Shown here piece after piece: positions 34,437-44,345 of a stretch of DNA of 64,000 nt (its first letter is position 1; every line of letters starts with the position of its first letter). A model generated the notes under the pieces. The model was not told where the DNA came from and did no database searches. It saw only the letters and a program-made list of their open reading frames with translations. Made by a program: the position numbers and the translations under genes. The stretch is from positions 62,001 to 126,000 of the forward strand of contig WGMQ01000004.1 of NCBI GenBank assembly GCA_016125005.1, written 5' to 3'. Source of the stretch: a bacterium. GTDB lineage: Bacteria > Sumerlaeota > Sumerlaeia > SLMS01.

Positions 34437-35447
34437 TCAGTCTGGATAGGTCGTGCGTAGATTGCGGGAACCATCTGGATTGTACAGCAGACTGCCCTGG
34501 ACATACGGCCTTTCCGACAAAAGTATGGGTCGCGCCTTCGGGAACGAGAGATTCGGAAATACACAAATCTTTCCATAAATTCCTCCCAGCCTGATGAATA
34601 TGATATGCACCTCTTCTCGCTCAAACCATTCGTAAGGGAGTAGCATCTGCTTTTGATATCCGGTCGCAGGGGCCTCAGGAGTTGTGTTGCCAAATTGATA
34701 ATTACTAGCAATCACCCCCGAATCAAGGAGTCCATCTTCCTCATCAGAGGAACAAACTCGAAGGACAATCTGGTATCCGTCGGGATAGAACGGTTCACGG
34801 TAGAGGACTTGCGTTGTGGGGTAATCCACGGCAGCATATGTAGAAAGCAACATCGCGGCGTCGCATGGCGTATCGGAAAGATCAGAATTCAATTCCGTTG
34901 TCTTCAGTAAATGCTTGCCAGCATCTACTTTGTGCTCCAGCGCGGCCCATCCATTCAACTCAACAAGCCCATCCTCTAGGTCAGGACGCTGAGAATGCGG
35001 GAACCGCTTCAGTACCGCATCAAACTGAAGCATAACGGTGGACCCATCTCTCCCGACCTGCCATTCTGCTGGGTTTAGATCGTCAAGAAGCCATTCCTTC
35101 TCGATCATTTCGAAGTTCTCGGCATCCTCCGCCTCAAGCCGCAAGACAAGATGGCTAACACCGCGCAACTCGATGCGGCGAGCACCGTCGATCAAGAACC
35201 GCTCCCCTCCGTATCCCCCCTGAGATCCAACTGCCTTGAAGTACTCCAGCTTTGCATTGGCCCGCATCGGAGTCTCAGCCTCGTCCTTGACAGTCACCGA
35301 CAAAACCACGTTCGCCTTCCAAGGCTTTGTCATCATTTCCATCCCGGCGGCGTCACTGGCGCCGCGGCCTCTGGACCACATGAACCCCGCAACGATCAAG
35401 GCCGGAATGGCGATCAACGCGATGAGAATTATGATGGGCTTCTTCAT
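34437..35447 (-). CDS. Membrane-anchored unknown protein, intact copy of a tandem pair
   Basis: 336 residues from ATG 35447 with GAGGAGG upstream. N-terminal anchor MKKPIIILIALIAIPALIV, then an exported domain starting with a beta-sandwich (KPWKANVVLSVTVKDEAETP, RIELRGVSHLVLRLEAE), a middle region with YREPFYPDGYQIVLRVCSS and an end LLYNPDGSRNLRTTYPD. It is a clear paralogue of the frameshifted gene directly upstream. Base composition here is more AT-rich than flanking genes, which suggests later arrival. No family recognised. Confidence 0.65.
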   Translation of the reverse strand: MKKPIIILIALIAIPALIVAGFMWSRGRGASDAAGMEMMTKPWKANVVLSVTVKDEAETPMRANAKLEYFKAVGSQGGYGGERFLIDGARRIELRGVSHLVLRLEAEDAENFEMIEKEWLLDDLNPAEWQVGRDGSTVMLQFDAVLKRFPHSQRPDLEDGLVELNGWAALEHKVDAGKHLLKTTELNSDLSDTPCDAAMLLSTYAAVDYPTTQVLYREPFYPDGYQIVLRVCSSDEEDGLLDSGVIASNYQFGNTTPEAPATGYQKQMLLPYEWFEREEVHIIFIRLGGIYGKICVFPNLSFPKARPILLSERPYVQGSLLYNPDGSRNLRTTYPD

Positions 35448-35458
35448 AGGTGGCCTCC

Positions 35459-36518
35459 TCAGTCTGGATAGGTCGTGCGTAGATTACGGGAGCCGTCCGG
35501 GTTGTACAGTAGATTCACCGACAAGATTGGTCGCTCGACAGGATCAATGGCATCGGGGTCAAGAATCATAACTTCCTCCCCAAAGACGATCATCTTGCCG
35601 TACAGTCCACCAAGTCGCACAAAAACCACTCCGTCTTTTTTCTGCTCAAACCATTCATAGGGAAGTACCAATTCCTTGGTATAGCCGTCAGGCGGGGCCT
35701 CGGCAGTGGTGTTGCCAAATCGAGCGTTCGCCACGAAGACTTCAGAAAACTGCAATCCGTCTTCCGCAAGGGGGGAGCAAACTCGAAGCACCACATGCTT
35801 TCTGTTAGGATAAAATTTCTCTCTCCCAATCACGATTGGTGAAATCTGCTCCGGTGCTTCCACATAGGCAGAAAGAAGCCGCGGCGTAGCGCACTGATCC
35901 GTTATCAAAGGGACATCTACTTCACGAAGGGAGCTCCCTTCGGGTAGCGCTCTGTATGAAACAACAATGTCTCTTTCTCGCTCACGATACCTCTTGAGGC
36001 GAGCAAAAACCGTCTCAAGTTTCGGTCGGTCTGCGCGGGGATAAAGAACGAAGGACAGAGTCGTGTCGAACAATGATAGTCTGCCCATCTGGACCGAACC
36101 TAAAATCGTCCGGCCTCAGGTCGCTAAAGCTCCAATCAACATAGTCGCTCTCATATATTCCTTCGTCATCAGAAATATGGATCGAGATAAAGTGGACTCC
36201 ACGGTACTCCAGCCGCTTGGCGCCGTCGATAAAAACGTCCTCATAATCCTCACCGCCCTCCCTACCGATCGGCAAGAACATCGATACGTGGGCATTGGCC
36301 TTCAAAGGATTCCCATCCTCATCCTTTACGGTGATCTCCACCACCACATTCGACTGAAATGGCTTCGAGATCATGTCCGTCACGCCATCATCGCCCAAAA
36401 AAGCTCGAAACTGGCGCTTCAGCGCCCCATAGGCCATCAAGGGTAAGCCGCAGCAGCACATGACAAACACCAGCACGTACAAACCGATAGCGATTCTGCG
36501 TTGAACTTGCGGCGTCAT
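35459..36518 (-). pseudogene. Frameshifted paralogue of the 34437-35447 gene
   Basis: The 5' part runs from ATG 36518 (GGGAGGG upstream) in one frame through a membrane helix (IGLYVLVFVMCCCGLPLMA) and NVVVEITVKDEDGNPLKAN to a stop near 36015. The 3' part continues in another frame from about 36085 to 35459. Relative to the intact neighbour (STVMLQFDAVL), the frames join near 36070 (QTIIV / LFDTTL), so one or two bases are lost there. Both copies end in the same 17 residues (LLYNPDGSRNLRTTYPD), with near-identical DNA. It is either a broken gene or a sequence error. Confidence 0.68.
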
Positions 36519-36775
36519 GATCCCTCCCCCCCCACGAAATGTTGTCAATGCATCATTCCCGAACCCTGACGGACGTAAGTTCAGATTGCTCGCTTGATTG
36601 CGCATGGGGGGCTAGGGTTTTCGCGGGGGTAGAGGTCCGTCCGGTGGGCGGCGCGGGAAGCCGAGGCCTCGGCATAGTCCATCATTGACACCGCCGCGGC
36701 GCCGTCCCTTCGATCTATCGTTCCAAGAGACGCTCTAGGCGCCCGATCAACCACAGCGGAAGGCAGTTTCCACTC

Positions 36776-38026
<1,251 letters not shown>

Positions 38027-38100
38027 GCGGTCGACTGATGGTGGAGCGAAGCCACCATTGAAGGCCATTGACAGTGTGATCGGCTGGGCTAGAGTAAGGT

Positions 38101-38133
38101 GCAGGGTTTGTTTGGTGGCTGAACAAACCCTGC
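38101..38133. terminator. Perfect 12-bp hairpin downstream of icd
   Basis: GCAGGGTTTGTT pairs with AACAAACCCTGC around a 9-base loop, about 75 bp after the icd stop. There is no U-run on either side, so it may act as an mRNA 3' stabiliser, a Rho-assisted terminator or a binding site. A second, smaller hairpin (ATGGTGG with CCACCAT) lies at about 38038-38059. Confidence 0.45.
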
Positions 38134-38178
38134 GCCGGTTCACCTTCACCCCCTCCCCTCACCTACAGGAATGCCCCG

Positions 38179-38433
38179 ATGGCATCACCCAATTCAAAGC
38201 GCGCGTCATCGAAAGCCGGGAAGAATGCGGCTGCTCCGCGCTCTAGAGCGGCATCAAGCGCCCCGTCTGCGATCGCACCGAAATCGCCATTGCCGGGAAT
38301 AAAGGCGAGTGAACTGGCGGCGGAAATCCGCGTGACCCAAGCCAACGCCCAAGCCCTTCGACTTGCGGTAAGGACTGTCTCAGGAGCCGGTCGCGAACTC
38401 GATGAGATCGCCTCGGCGCGCCTCAAGAAATGA
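38179..38433 (+). CDS. Small basic Ala/Ser/Lys-rich protein
   Basis: 84 residues from ATG 38179 with AGGA eight bases upstream. The first 45 residues are disordered and basic (MASPNSKRASSKAGKNAAAP); the rest is one amphipathic helix (ITQANAQ-type, ending ELDEIASARLKK). The kinase gene starts 22 bp further on in the same direction, so the pair is likely an operon. Its Ser-rich tail could be a kinase substrate; that is inference only. Confidence 0.5.
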   Translation: MASPNSKRASSKAGKNAAAPRSRAASSAPSAIAPKSPLPGIKASELAAEIRVTQANAQALRLAVRTVSGAGRELDEIASARLKK

Positions 38434-38454
38434 TCCGAAGCCAGGAGACCCCCG

Positions 38455-39948
38455 ATGGGAGCATCGGACTTCCAGCCTGCCGGGTATAGTCAACTTCGGC
38501 TACTAGATCGAGGTGGGCAGGGAGAGGTTTACCACGCGCTCGACGAGACGGGTATCCCGGTCGCCATCAAGCGGCTCCTCGCACTTCCCCGAACGGATTC
38601 TATCCTTCGCTTCCACCGGGAGGCGGATGCTCTCCGCGCGTGTAAGCATGATGGCATCGTGCACCTGATCGAGTTCAACTTCGTCGATCCGAACAGTCCT
38701 TATCTCGTGTTGCCTTTCGTGGAATCCCCCCGCAGCGAGAGGAAAAAGCCATTTGGGGAGAGTCTTGCAGCATTTCTGGAGGGAACCCGGCGGCACCTGT
38801 CTCCCGAGCAGGTGCTTGAGATCGGCATCCAGGTAGCCGATGCACTGGCGCACATGCATTCGCACGGGATCGTACACCGCGACCTAAAGCTGCAGAACCT
38901 TCTGGTGAGGAATCCCCGCGTCGGCAACCGACTCGGCTTCGAGGTGGTCATCAGCGATCTGGGGATTGCATTGGTGGCCGACAAGACTCGGATCACCCCC
39001 GAGGGCGTTTCAATGGGATCGGTGCATACGATGGCTCCCGAGCAACTCAATTCGCGAGAGTACAGTAAGATCTGCGACCGAACCGATGTATTTGCGTTGG
39101 GCTGTATCCTCCACGAGTTGTTCACAGGTCAGCAGGTCTTTAAGAGCACCAACCCCCACAGCAGATTCTTCGAGATCTCGGACAGCAAGCCGACCGCTGC
39201 CGCCTTGCTCTCGGCAGGGGTCTCTCAGGAAGTGGCAGACTTGGTCCTGCAGATGATTCAATACGAGGTCGCCGCGAGACCAACGGCACGTGATGTGGCG
39301 AGTCGGCTTCAGCGTGGGCTTCTTGACGAGGCGGGGGCCCTGTCGAACCTGCTGGAACTATCGAATCGGATGCACTCTGCGGTCGGACGGCTGACGCTCG
39401 ACTATCTGGCAGAGCGGAAGCATGCGCCCGGGGCTGACGCCTTGTATCTAAGCAACGCAACGCACGAGATCATGAAAGCCATCGTCCAGTTCTGGCACTT
39501 CGTCGCCCCCGACCAGTCAGTCCTAGAGGTCACCTTGGCGCGGATGGATTCGGACGGACTCATCCAGGAGTTGGACTTCGCCTACCCGCTGGAGAGGTTC
39601 GATGACCGCACCATGGGGGAACTGCGTTACCCGGACGCCACTTTCTCCCGAGCCCTCCAGTCAAGCGGCGAGGACGGCCTCACGATTGTTTGCTCCTGCA
39701 CGGAGGAGGCTCGCAAGAGCCCGAACGGGCAGTATCGTCCCACTTCCTGGATGCCTCACTCTCAGCCGGGCTCCATCCTGGCTTTCACGGTGGGCGTTAA
39801 CGAGAAATCGAAGTTGAGTCAGGTCGTTTGCATCTATGTCGACCGAGACTATTTCTTCAGTCCCGGCTCGGTGAGACTCTATCGACGTCTGGTGACTCCA
39901 TTCCGCGAGAAACTGGCCGAGATTCTGGCGTTCGCCGCGGTTCCATAA
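38455..39948 (+). CDS. Ser/Thr protein kinase with C-terminal sensor-like domain
   Basis: 497 residues from ATG 38455, AGGAG upstream. Active Hanks-type kinase: glycine loop LLDRGGQGEVYHA, Lys in VAIKRLL, catalytic loop IVHRDLKLQN, metal Asp in ISDLGIA (DLG in place of DFG), MAPEQ, and Asp-Val-Phe-Ala-Leu-Gly of subdomain IX. Residues about 300-497 form an alpha/beta domain with QELDFAYPLERFDD and ILAFTVGVNEKSK, reminiscent of a GAF-like sensor. No membrane segment. Upstream is a small basic protein; the two pseudokinase genes lie about 2 kb downstream on the other strand. Confidence 0.88.
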   Translation: MGASDFQPAGYSQLRLLDRGGQGEVYHALDETGIPVAIKRLLALPRTDSILRFHREADALRACKHDGIVHLIEFNFVDPNSPYLVLPFVESPRSERKKPFGESLAAFLEGTRRHLSPEQVLEIGIQVADALAHMHSHGIVHRDLKLQNLLVRNPRVGNRLGFEVVISDLGIALVADKTRITPEGVSMGSVHTMAPEQLNSREYSKICDRTDVFALGCILHELFTGQQVFKSTNPHSRFFEISDSKPTAAALLSAGVSQEVADLVLQMIQYEVAARPTARDVASRLQRGLLDEAGALSNLLELSNRMHSAVGRLTLDYLAERKHAPGADALYLSNATHEIMKAIVQFWHFVAPDQSVLEVTLARMDSDGLIQELDFAYPLERFDDRTMGELRYPDATFSRALQSSGEDGLTIVCSCTEEARKSPNGQYRPTSWMPHSQPGSILAFTVGVNEKSKLSQVVCIYVDRDYFFSPGSVRLYRRLVTPFREKLAEILAFAAVP

Positions 39949-39952
39949 ACGC

Positions 39953-40387
39953 CTATTCCTCGCGGTTATCTTTCGCGATCTTGCGGTCGAGCGAGCGGCT
40001 CATGGTCTGTCGCTTGGGTTTGCCGAGTCCCGCGAGGGCGCGCAGGCCGGCGCAGTATTCCTCGGCATCACGAGGGCGCCAGTCGAAGGGGAAGCCGCGG
40101 CATTGGTCCGGCTTGGCGCCGTGGATGCGGCAGCCGAAGAGCCCCTTCTCCTCGAAGAGAAAGATGCAGGACATGAGGGCGTCGCCCTGGGAGATGACCT
40201 CCCAGCTTCCGCTCTTGGTCTGCTGGCAGTACTCGCGAAGGAACTCGGAGACCGGGATCCCGAGGAACCGGGCGGCGTTGTCGATCTCGCCCTCGGTGAC
40301 GGCGACGAAGCCTTCTCCGCGGCAGCAGTTGCCGCAGCGGTGGCATTCGAATTCACGCTTGTAGGGCCAGCCGATCTCACGGGCCAT
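39953..40387 (-). CDS. YkgJ-family cysteine-cluster protein
   Basis: 144 residues from ATG 40387. The family pattern is clear: FECHRCGNCCRGEGFV (CxxCxxCC), then CIFLFEEKGLFGCRIHGAKP and QCRGFPFDW. The cysteines are thought to bind zinc or an iron-sulfur cluster, and the biochemical role of YkgJ proteins is not settled. It lies 29 bp downstream of the pseudokinase/PKD gene and shares its strand, and it converges on the Ser/Thr kinase gene with a 4-bp gap. Confidence 0.85.
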   Translation of the reverse strand: MAREIGWPYKREFECHRCGNCCRGEGFVAVTEGEIDNAARFLGIPVSEFLREYCQQTKSGSWEVISQGDALMSCIFLFEEKGLFGCRIHGAKPDQCRGFPFDWRPRDAEEYCAGLRALAGLGKPKRQTMSRSLDRKIAKDNREE

Positions 40388-40416
40388 TGTTGGTGGGGTG
40401 CTCCGGTGGGGTGGGC

Positions 40417-41994
40417 TCAGAAGGCCGGGGTCACTTCAAAGGTGAGCGGGACAGCGTCGCTCCAGGAAATGCCGTCGCTGACGGTGAGCTGGATGGTGAC
40501 GGTGCCGGGCTTCATGAACTGGGCGATGACCTCGCCGTCGGTGGTGAGGAACAGGCGGGTGTCCTTGCCGACTCGGTCGCTTGGCTTGGTCCAGATGACG
40601 GAGGTGGTATCGGGGGCGGTGACTTCCCACTTGTAGCTGAGCGTGGCGTTTTCCGGGTCGTTGGAGCCGCGCGCGTCGAAGCGGATGCGCTCCTCGGCCT
40701 TCACGTTGAGGGACGCGGGAGCCTTGATGACGGCGGTGGGTTTCTCGTTCGGCTTGGCGCTGGCGGAACGGAGCACGTCGACAAGCACATAGCCGCCGAC
40801 GAGGACCAGCACGACGGCGACTGCCGCTCCAATCAGGGCAATCGGCGGTTTCTTTCCCGAGGGGACCTTGCGGCCGATGGTGGGCGAGGAGGAGGCGGAA
40901 ATGGGATCGGGACGTGGCCCGGCGGAGGGCGGGTCGGCAGTTGGGCCGACGGCGCCGGCGGGAGGCGCGGCCCAGGGATTCTCGTCTTCGGCAGCTGCGG
41001 CGACGCCCCAACTGCGCGGTGCCGGGTCGTTGTTGGCCGTGGGCAGCGCGGCGGGTGCAGCCCAAGGGTTGGTTTCCTCGGGTGCGGGACTCGCGGTGCG
41101 GCGTGGTGTAGGCGCGGGCGCTGAGGAAGCAAGGCTTCCGACCGTGGTGGCTGGGGAGGAACGGGGCGGGGGCGGGGCCGATGCGAGGGCCTGTGCCTGC
41201 ATTTCCTTCTGGTGGCGACCGGCCTCGGCTTCGTGCATGGTGCGCAGTTCCGCCTGCAGCCGGTCCAGCGATTCAAACTCACCCTGGAGGACCCGTTCAA
41301 TCAGCTGGCTGACAATTCCGTTGTGGCCGTACTCGGGGCGCGGGGACTTGGCGAGCCAACCGTCCAGATCCTGCTTGGTGGAAGCGCAGATCATTTGGAG
41401 CAGAAGCGTGGCGATGACCTTGCGCTCGCCGGCGGCGTCGACCTGCGAGGAGGCTGTATAGACGCCGATGCGGGGGAGCTGATGAAGTCGCTTGAGGAGC
41501 GGGCTGCGTTCGAGCGCTTCGGGGCTGGGGCTGCCGATGGGCGAGCGGTGATGCACGCGGAGTTGCTCGCAATCGCCGATGACGATCTGGGTCGCGTCGA
41601 GTCGCTCGAAGCAGACGTTCGAGCGGCGTAGCTCGGCCAGTTCGCCAACAAGGCGAATTGCCCAGCGACAAAAGTGGAGTGTCTTCTTGCAGCCCTCGTG
41701 ATTGATCAAATCCTCGAGAGTCCGTCCCTCGATGTACTCAAAGATGACGCTGGTGCCGCCTTCGAGGGTTTCGAGCTGGTAGACGCGGGGGAGGGCACTG
41801 GGGTTGCAGGCGGCAGCGAGGCGGACCTGGCTGACGATTTCCTCCATCGCGGCCTCGTCGCCTGAGACGGCGGCAGAGAAGGTGCGGCGGATGGCCCGAT
41901 GCTCCGTCACGAGGTGTTGCGCGACGGTATCTTCCCAGTAGTTGGTTTCATCGAGTGGGGCGACGAAGCGCCATGCTTCCGAGGTCGGGATCAT
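40417..41994 (-). CDS. Pseudokinase with membrane helix and PKD domain
   Basis: 525 residues from ATG 41994, overlapping the upstream stop (ATGA). Residues 30-240 are kinase-like (SALPRVYQLETLEGGTSVIF, EYIEGRTLEDLI) but the catalytic loop reads NVCFERLDATQIVIGDC: no HRD, no DFG, no APE. A Pro/Ala linker carries two NPWAAP motifs. A transmembrane helix follows (IALIGAAVAVVLVLVGGYVL), then an exported PKD-type beta sandwich (RIRFDARGSNDPENATLSYKW). Likely a transmembrane receptor or scaffold with an inactive kinase domain inside and a PKD domain outside. Confidence 0.75.
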   Translation of the reverse strand: MIPTSEAWRFVAPLDETNYWEDTVAQHLVTEHRAIRRTFSAAVSGDEAAMEEIVSQVRLAAACNPSALPRVYQLETLEGGTSVIFEYIEGRTLEDLINHEGCKKTLHFCRWAIRLVGELAELRRSNVCFERLDATQIVIGDCEQLRVHHRSPIGSPSPEALERSPLLKRLHQLPRIGVYTASSQVDAAGERKVIATLLLQMICASTKQDLDGWLAKSPRPEYGHNGIVSQLIERVLQGEFESLDRLQAELRTMHEAEAGRHQKEMQAQALASAPPPPRSSPATTVGSLASSAPAPTPRRTASPAPEETNPWAAPAALPTANNDPAPRSWGVAAAAEDENPWAAPPAGAVGPTADPPSAGPRPDPISASSSPTIGRKVPSGKKPPIALIGAAVAVVLVLVGGYVLVDVLRSASAKPNEKPTAVIKAPASLNVKAEERIRFDARGSNDPENATLSYKWEVTAPDTTSVIWTKPSDRVGKDTRLFLTTDGEVIAQFMKPGTVTIQLTVSDGISWSDAVPLTFEVTPAF

Positions 41995-42788
41995 TTGATG
42001 AGGCTCCCCAGCTTGCCAGTCTGCCACGCCTTGAGCGCATCGGCCGCCGAGTCGTAGAGCGGCGCGACTCCGATGAATCCGTTGAGGCATCGCTCGAAGA
42101 ATGCGGTGAGGTCGTCCCCGAGTCGGTGCGAGCGCAGCTTCTTGACGGCCTGCTCAAGCTCGTAGGCATCCCACTTGTCGCCGAGCGTCTGCGCGATGAG
42201 TGGTTCGCCGGTGTGGAGCAGCAGCACGACGCTGGCCCACTGGGCAATGTCGAGGCCGGATAGGTTGTTGGCGAGCGTGAACTGGGATTGCTGGTCGGAG
42301 CGGACGCAGCGGACCAGCGCGCGGTCCAAGCCTGTGTCATCGAGGAAGATCTTCCCCTGTCTGCCGGTGATGAAGCACTGGGGCGTGAGGGCGCTGTGGA
42401 CGATATTGCAGCGGTTGAGCGCCACCATCAGGTGCAGCGTGTCCTCGAACAAATCGGATTTGGCGCGGACCTGATCCTTGAAGGGATTGTTGTCGAGACC
42501 GAGCGGGATTCCGGCTTCCTTGAATTCGACGCCGCAGATATTCTCGGGGCTGACCCAGCCGTCGGCGAGGCGCGGGGTACGCGGGGCGCGGAGCAGGCCA
42601 TAGCGCCGCATGGTGGCGACGGCGGCCTGTTCCCCTGTGCTGCTGAGCGATGGTGGGACGGCGATACGGTGAAAGAAGCAAGGCGCGCCGGTGGAAAGCT
42701 CCTGCGCCCGGTGGATCGTGTATCCGTCCCCCTGCCTGACCACATCCCCAATTTCATACCCTGCTTCGCGACTGTCCAAGCGAGTCAT
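41991..42788 (-). CDS. Pseudokinase, cytoplasmic
   Basis: 265 residues from ATG 42788 (AGGAAGCGGAG upstream). It keeps a kinase-like order (YEIGDVVRQGDGYTIHRA, then a hinge FEDTLHLMVALNRCNIVHS) but the catalytic motif reads HSALTPQC in place of HRDxxxxN and the metal motif LDDTGLDRAL in place of DFG. The glycine loop is also degenerate. Catalysis is unlikely; a scaffold or nucleotide-sensing role is possible. Its gene overlaps the next pseudokinase gene by 4 nt, so the two are probably made in equal amounts and work together. Confidence 0.72.
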   Translation of the reverse strand: MTRLDSREAGYEIGDVVRQGDGYTIHRAQELSTGAPCFFHRIAVPPSLSSTGEQAAVATMRRYGLLRAPRTPRLADGWVSPENICGVEFKEAGIPLGLDNNPFKDQVRAKSDLFEDTLHLMVALNRCNIVHSALTPQCFITGRQGKIFLDDTGLDRALVRCVRSDQQSQFTLANNLSGLDIAQWASVVLLLHTGEPLIAQTLGDKWDAYELEQAVKKLRSHRLGDDLTAFFERCLNGFIGVAPLYDSAADALKAWQTGKLGSLIK

Positions 42789-42866
42789 CGTGCTCCGCTT
42801 CCTGAAGCCATGAACTAGGTTATTCGGCGTCGATAGCGCTGAGGCTACCCTGCATCCCACGCGATA

Positions 42867-43781
42867 TTATGTTACCCACAGCTCCTGAACGCCTGCAAGC
42901 CGCAAAGCGGCCTCCCCGTGTAGGTATTTATTGGCCACAATGAGACCTTCGTCAACATAGACGTCGGGCTTGTTGTAGGTGATGGGGCGGCCTTTCATGT
43001 CGGTCATGACGCCGCCCGCGGCGCGGATGATGGCGTCCGGGGCGCAGGTGTCCCACTCCTTGCAGAAACGGCGTGAGGTGTTCAGGTACAGGTCGGCGCG
43101 GCGTTCCGCCACGTGGGCGACCTTCACGCCGAGCGAGCCTGCCTGGTAGCTCTCGCGCGGCTGAAGCGCGGCCATCGCTGTCCGCAGCCGACGGCCCATG
43201 TTGGAGCGCGTGACGACAAGGGTGCATTCCGATAGCGACTCGACCTGTGACACCAGGAGGCGCTCGCGGGAGCCGAGCAGGACGTTCTCCCGCCACGCGC
43301 CGAAGCCGGTGGCCCCGAGGTAGAGCATCCCCGCCACCGGCTGGTAGACGACGCCAAGGACTGGGTCGAAGGTGCCTTCGGAAGTGCGGATCGCGAGCCC
43401 CACCTGTACGGCGAAGTCCGCTCCCCCATCGATGAAGTCGCGAGTGCCATCGATGGGGTCGATGATCCAGCAGAAGTCCCGTTCCATGCGCTCGGGCTTG
43501 TTGGCGGCCTCCTCGCTCAGGTATCCGAACCGGTCGGTGGGATAGCGGTCGGAAAGCCACGAGACGATGAACTTGTCGGCGATGATGTCAGCCTCGGTGG
43601 CGGGACCATCGGAATCCTTCTCGAAGACCTCGAAGGTTCCGCGATAGAACCCGGCGATGCGCTCCCAGGCGAGGAGCGCCACGAGGCGTGCGTCCTCCAG
43701 GGCGCGTACGATGTCGATGGGGGAAGTCTGTGGCTGCACGGCGAGGCTTTCGGAGAGCGATGGACTTGCGCCCCGGTCCAC
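42867..43781 (-). CDS. Inositol-monophosphatase-family phosphatase (CysQ-like)
   Basis: 304 residues. Metal sites of the Mg-dependent phosphatase fold: Glu in LSEEAANKPE, WIIDPIDGTRDFIDGG (motif 1), and EWDTCAPDAIIRAAGG (motif 2). The DPIDGTRDFI form fits 3'-phosphoadenosine bisphosphate nucleotidases (CysQ) as well as IMPases. The substrate is not determined. The upstream neighbour is divergent and may share the promoter region. Confidence 0.82.
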   Translation of the reverse strand: MDRGASPSLSESLAVQPQTSPIDIVRALEDARLVALLAWERIAGFYRGTFEVFEKDSDGPATEADIIADKFIVSWLSDRYPTDRFGYLSEEAANKPERMERDFCWIIDPIDGTRDFIDGGADFAVQVGLAIRTSEGTFDPVLGVVYQPVAGMLYLGATGFGAWRENVLLGSRERLLVSQVESLSECTLVVTRSNMGRRLRTAMAALQPRESYQAGSLGVKVAHVAERRADLYLNTSRRFCKEWDTCAPDAIIRAAGGVMTDMKGRPITYNKPDVYVDEGLIVANKYLHGEAALRLAGVQELWVT

Positions 43782-43868
43782 TGCGGCGCCAGCTTGTGTC
43801 AGCTTCCGGCCACGGTGCCGACGCCGTCACGCCCGAATTTTCATCACAGCGTTCCAAAGGGTTGCCCG

Positions 43869-44345
43869 ATGAAGAAAGTCTATTTGGCCGGTGCCATGGA
43901 GTTCGCCCATGATGGGGGCATCGGTTGGCGCCAGGAGTTCGCCGGGTGGCTGGCGGAACGCCTCGGTCATGGCGTCCTGGACCCGACCGTCTTCGAGCAC
44001 GACCAGTTGTCGGACGAGGAACGGAACTCCATCAAGGGACTGAAGTCGCAGCGACGCTTCGACGAAGTGCGTCGGCTTGCTTCTCGCATCGTCCACTATG
44101 ACGCGCGGTTGCTGCTTGAACAGAGCGACTACGTGGTGTGCCTCTGGAACGAAGCGACGCAGCTCGGTTGCGGCACTGCGGGCGAGATCACCCTGGCCTG
44201 CTGGGCCGGGAAGCCGGTTCACCTGCTGCTCGACTATCCCGACGAGCGCGCCAGCACTTGGATGATCGGCTGCACAACGACCATCCACCACGACTGGGAC
44301 GACCTGAAGCGCACCCTCATCCAACACTACGCGAGCACGCCATGA
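43869..44345 (+). CDS. Nucleoside 2-deoxyribosyltransferase-like protein
   Basis: 158 residues from ATG 43869. The Rossmann-like NDT fold is suggested by MKKVYLAGAMEFA at the first strand, GWRQEFAGWLAERL, SDYVVCLWN and GCGTAGEITLACWAGKPVHLL, where the Glu after GTA aligns with the nucleophile of deoxyribosyltransferases (GTAFEIGYA). It may cleave or exchange bases on nucleosides or act on nucleotide debris. It is coupled by ATGA to the LdcA gene. Confidence 0.68.
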   Translation: MKKVYLAGAMEFAHDGGIGWRQEFAGWLAERLGHGVLDPTVFEHDQLSDEERNSIKGLKSQRRFDEVRRLASRIVHYDARLLLEQSDYVVCLWNEATQLGCGTAGEITLACWAGKPVHLLLDYPDERASTWMIGCTTTIHHDWDDLKRTLIQHYASTP

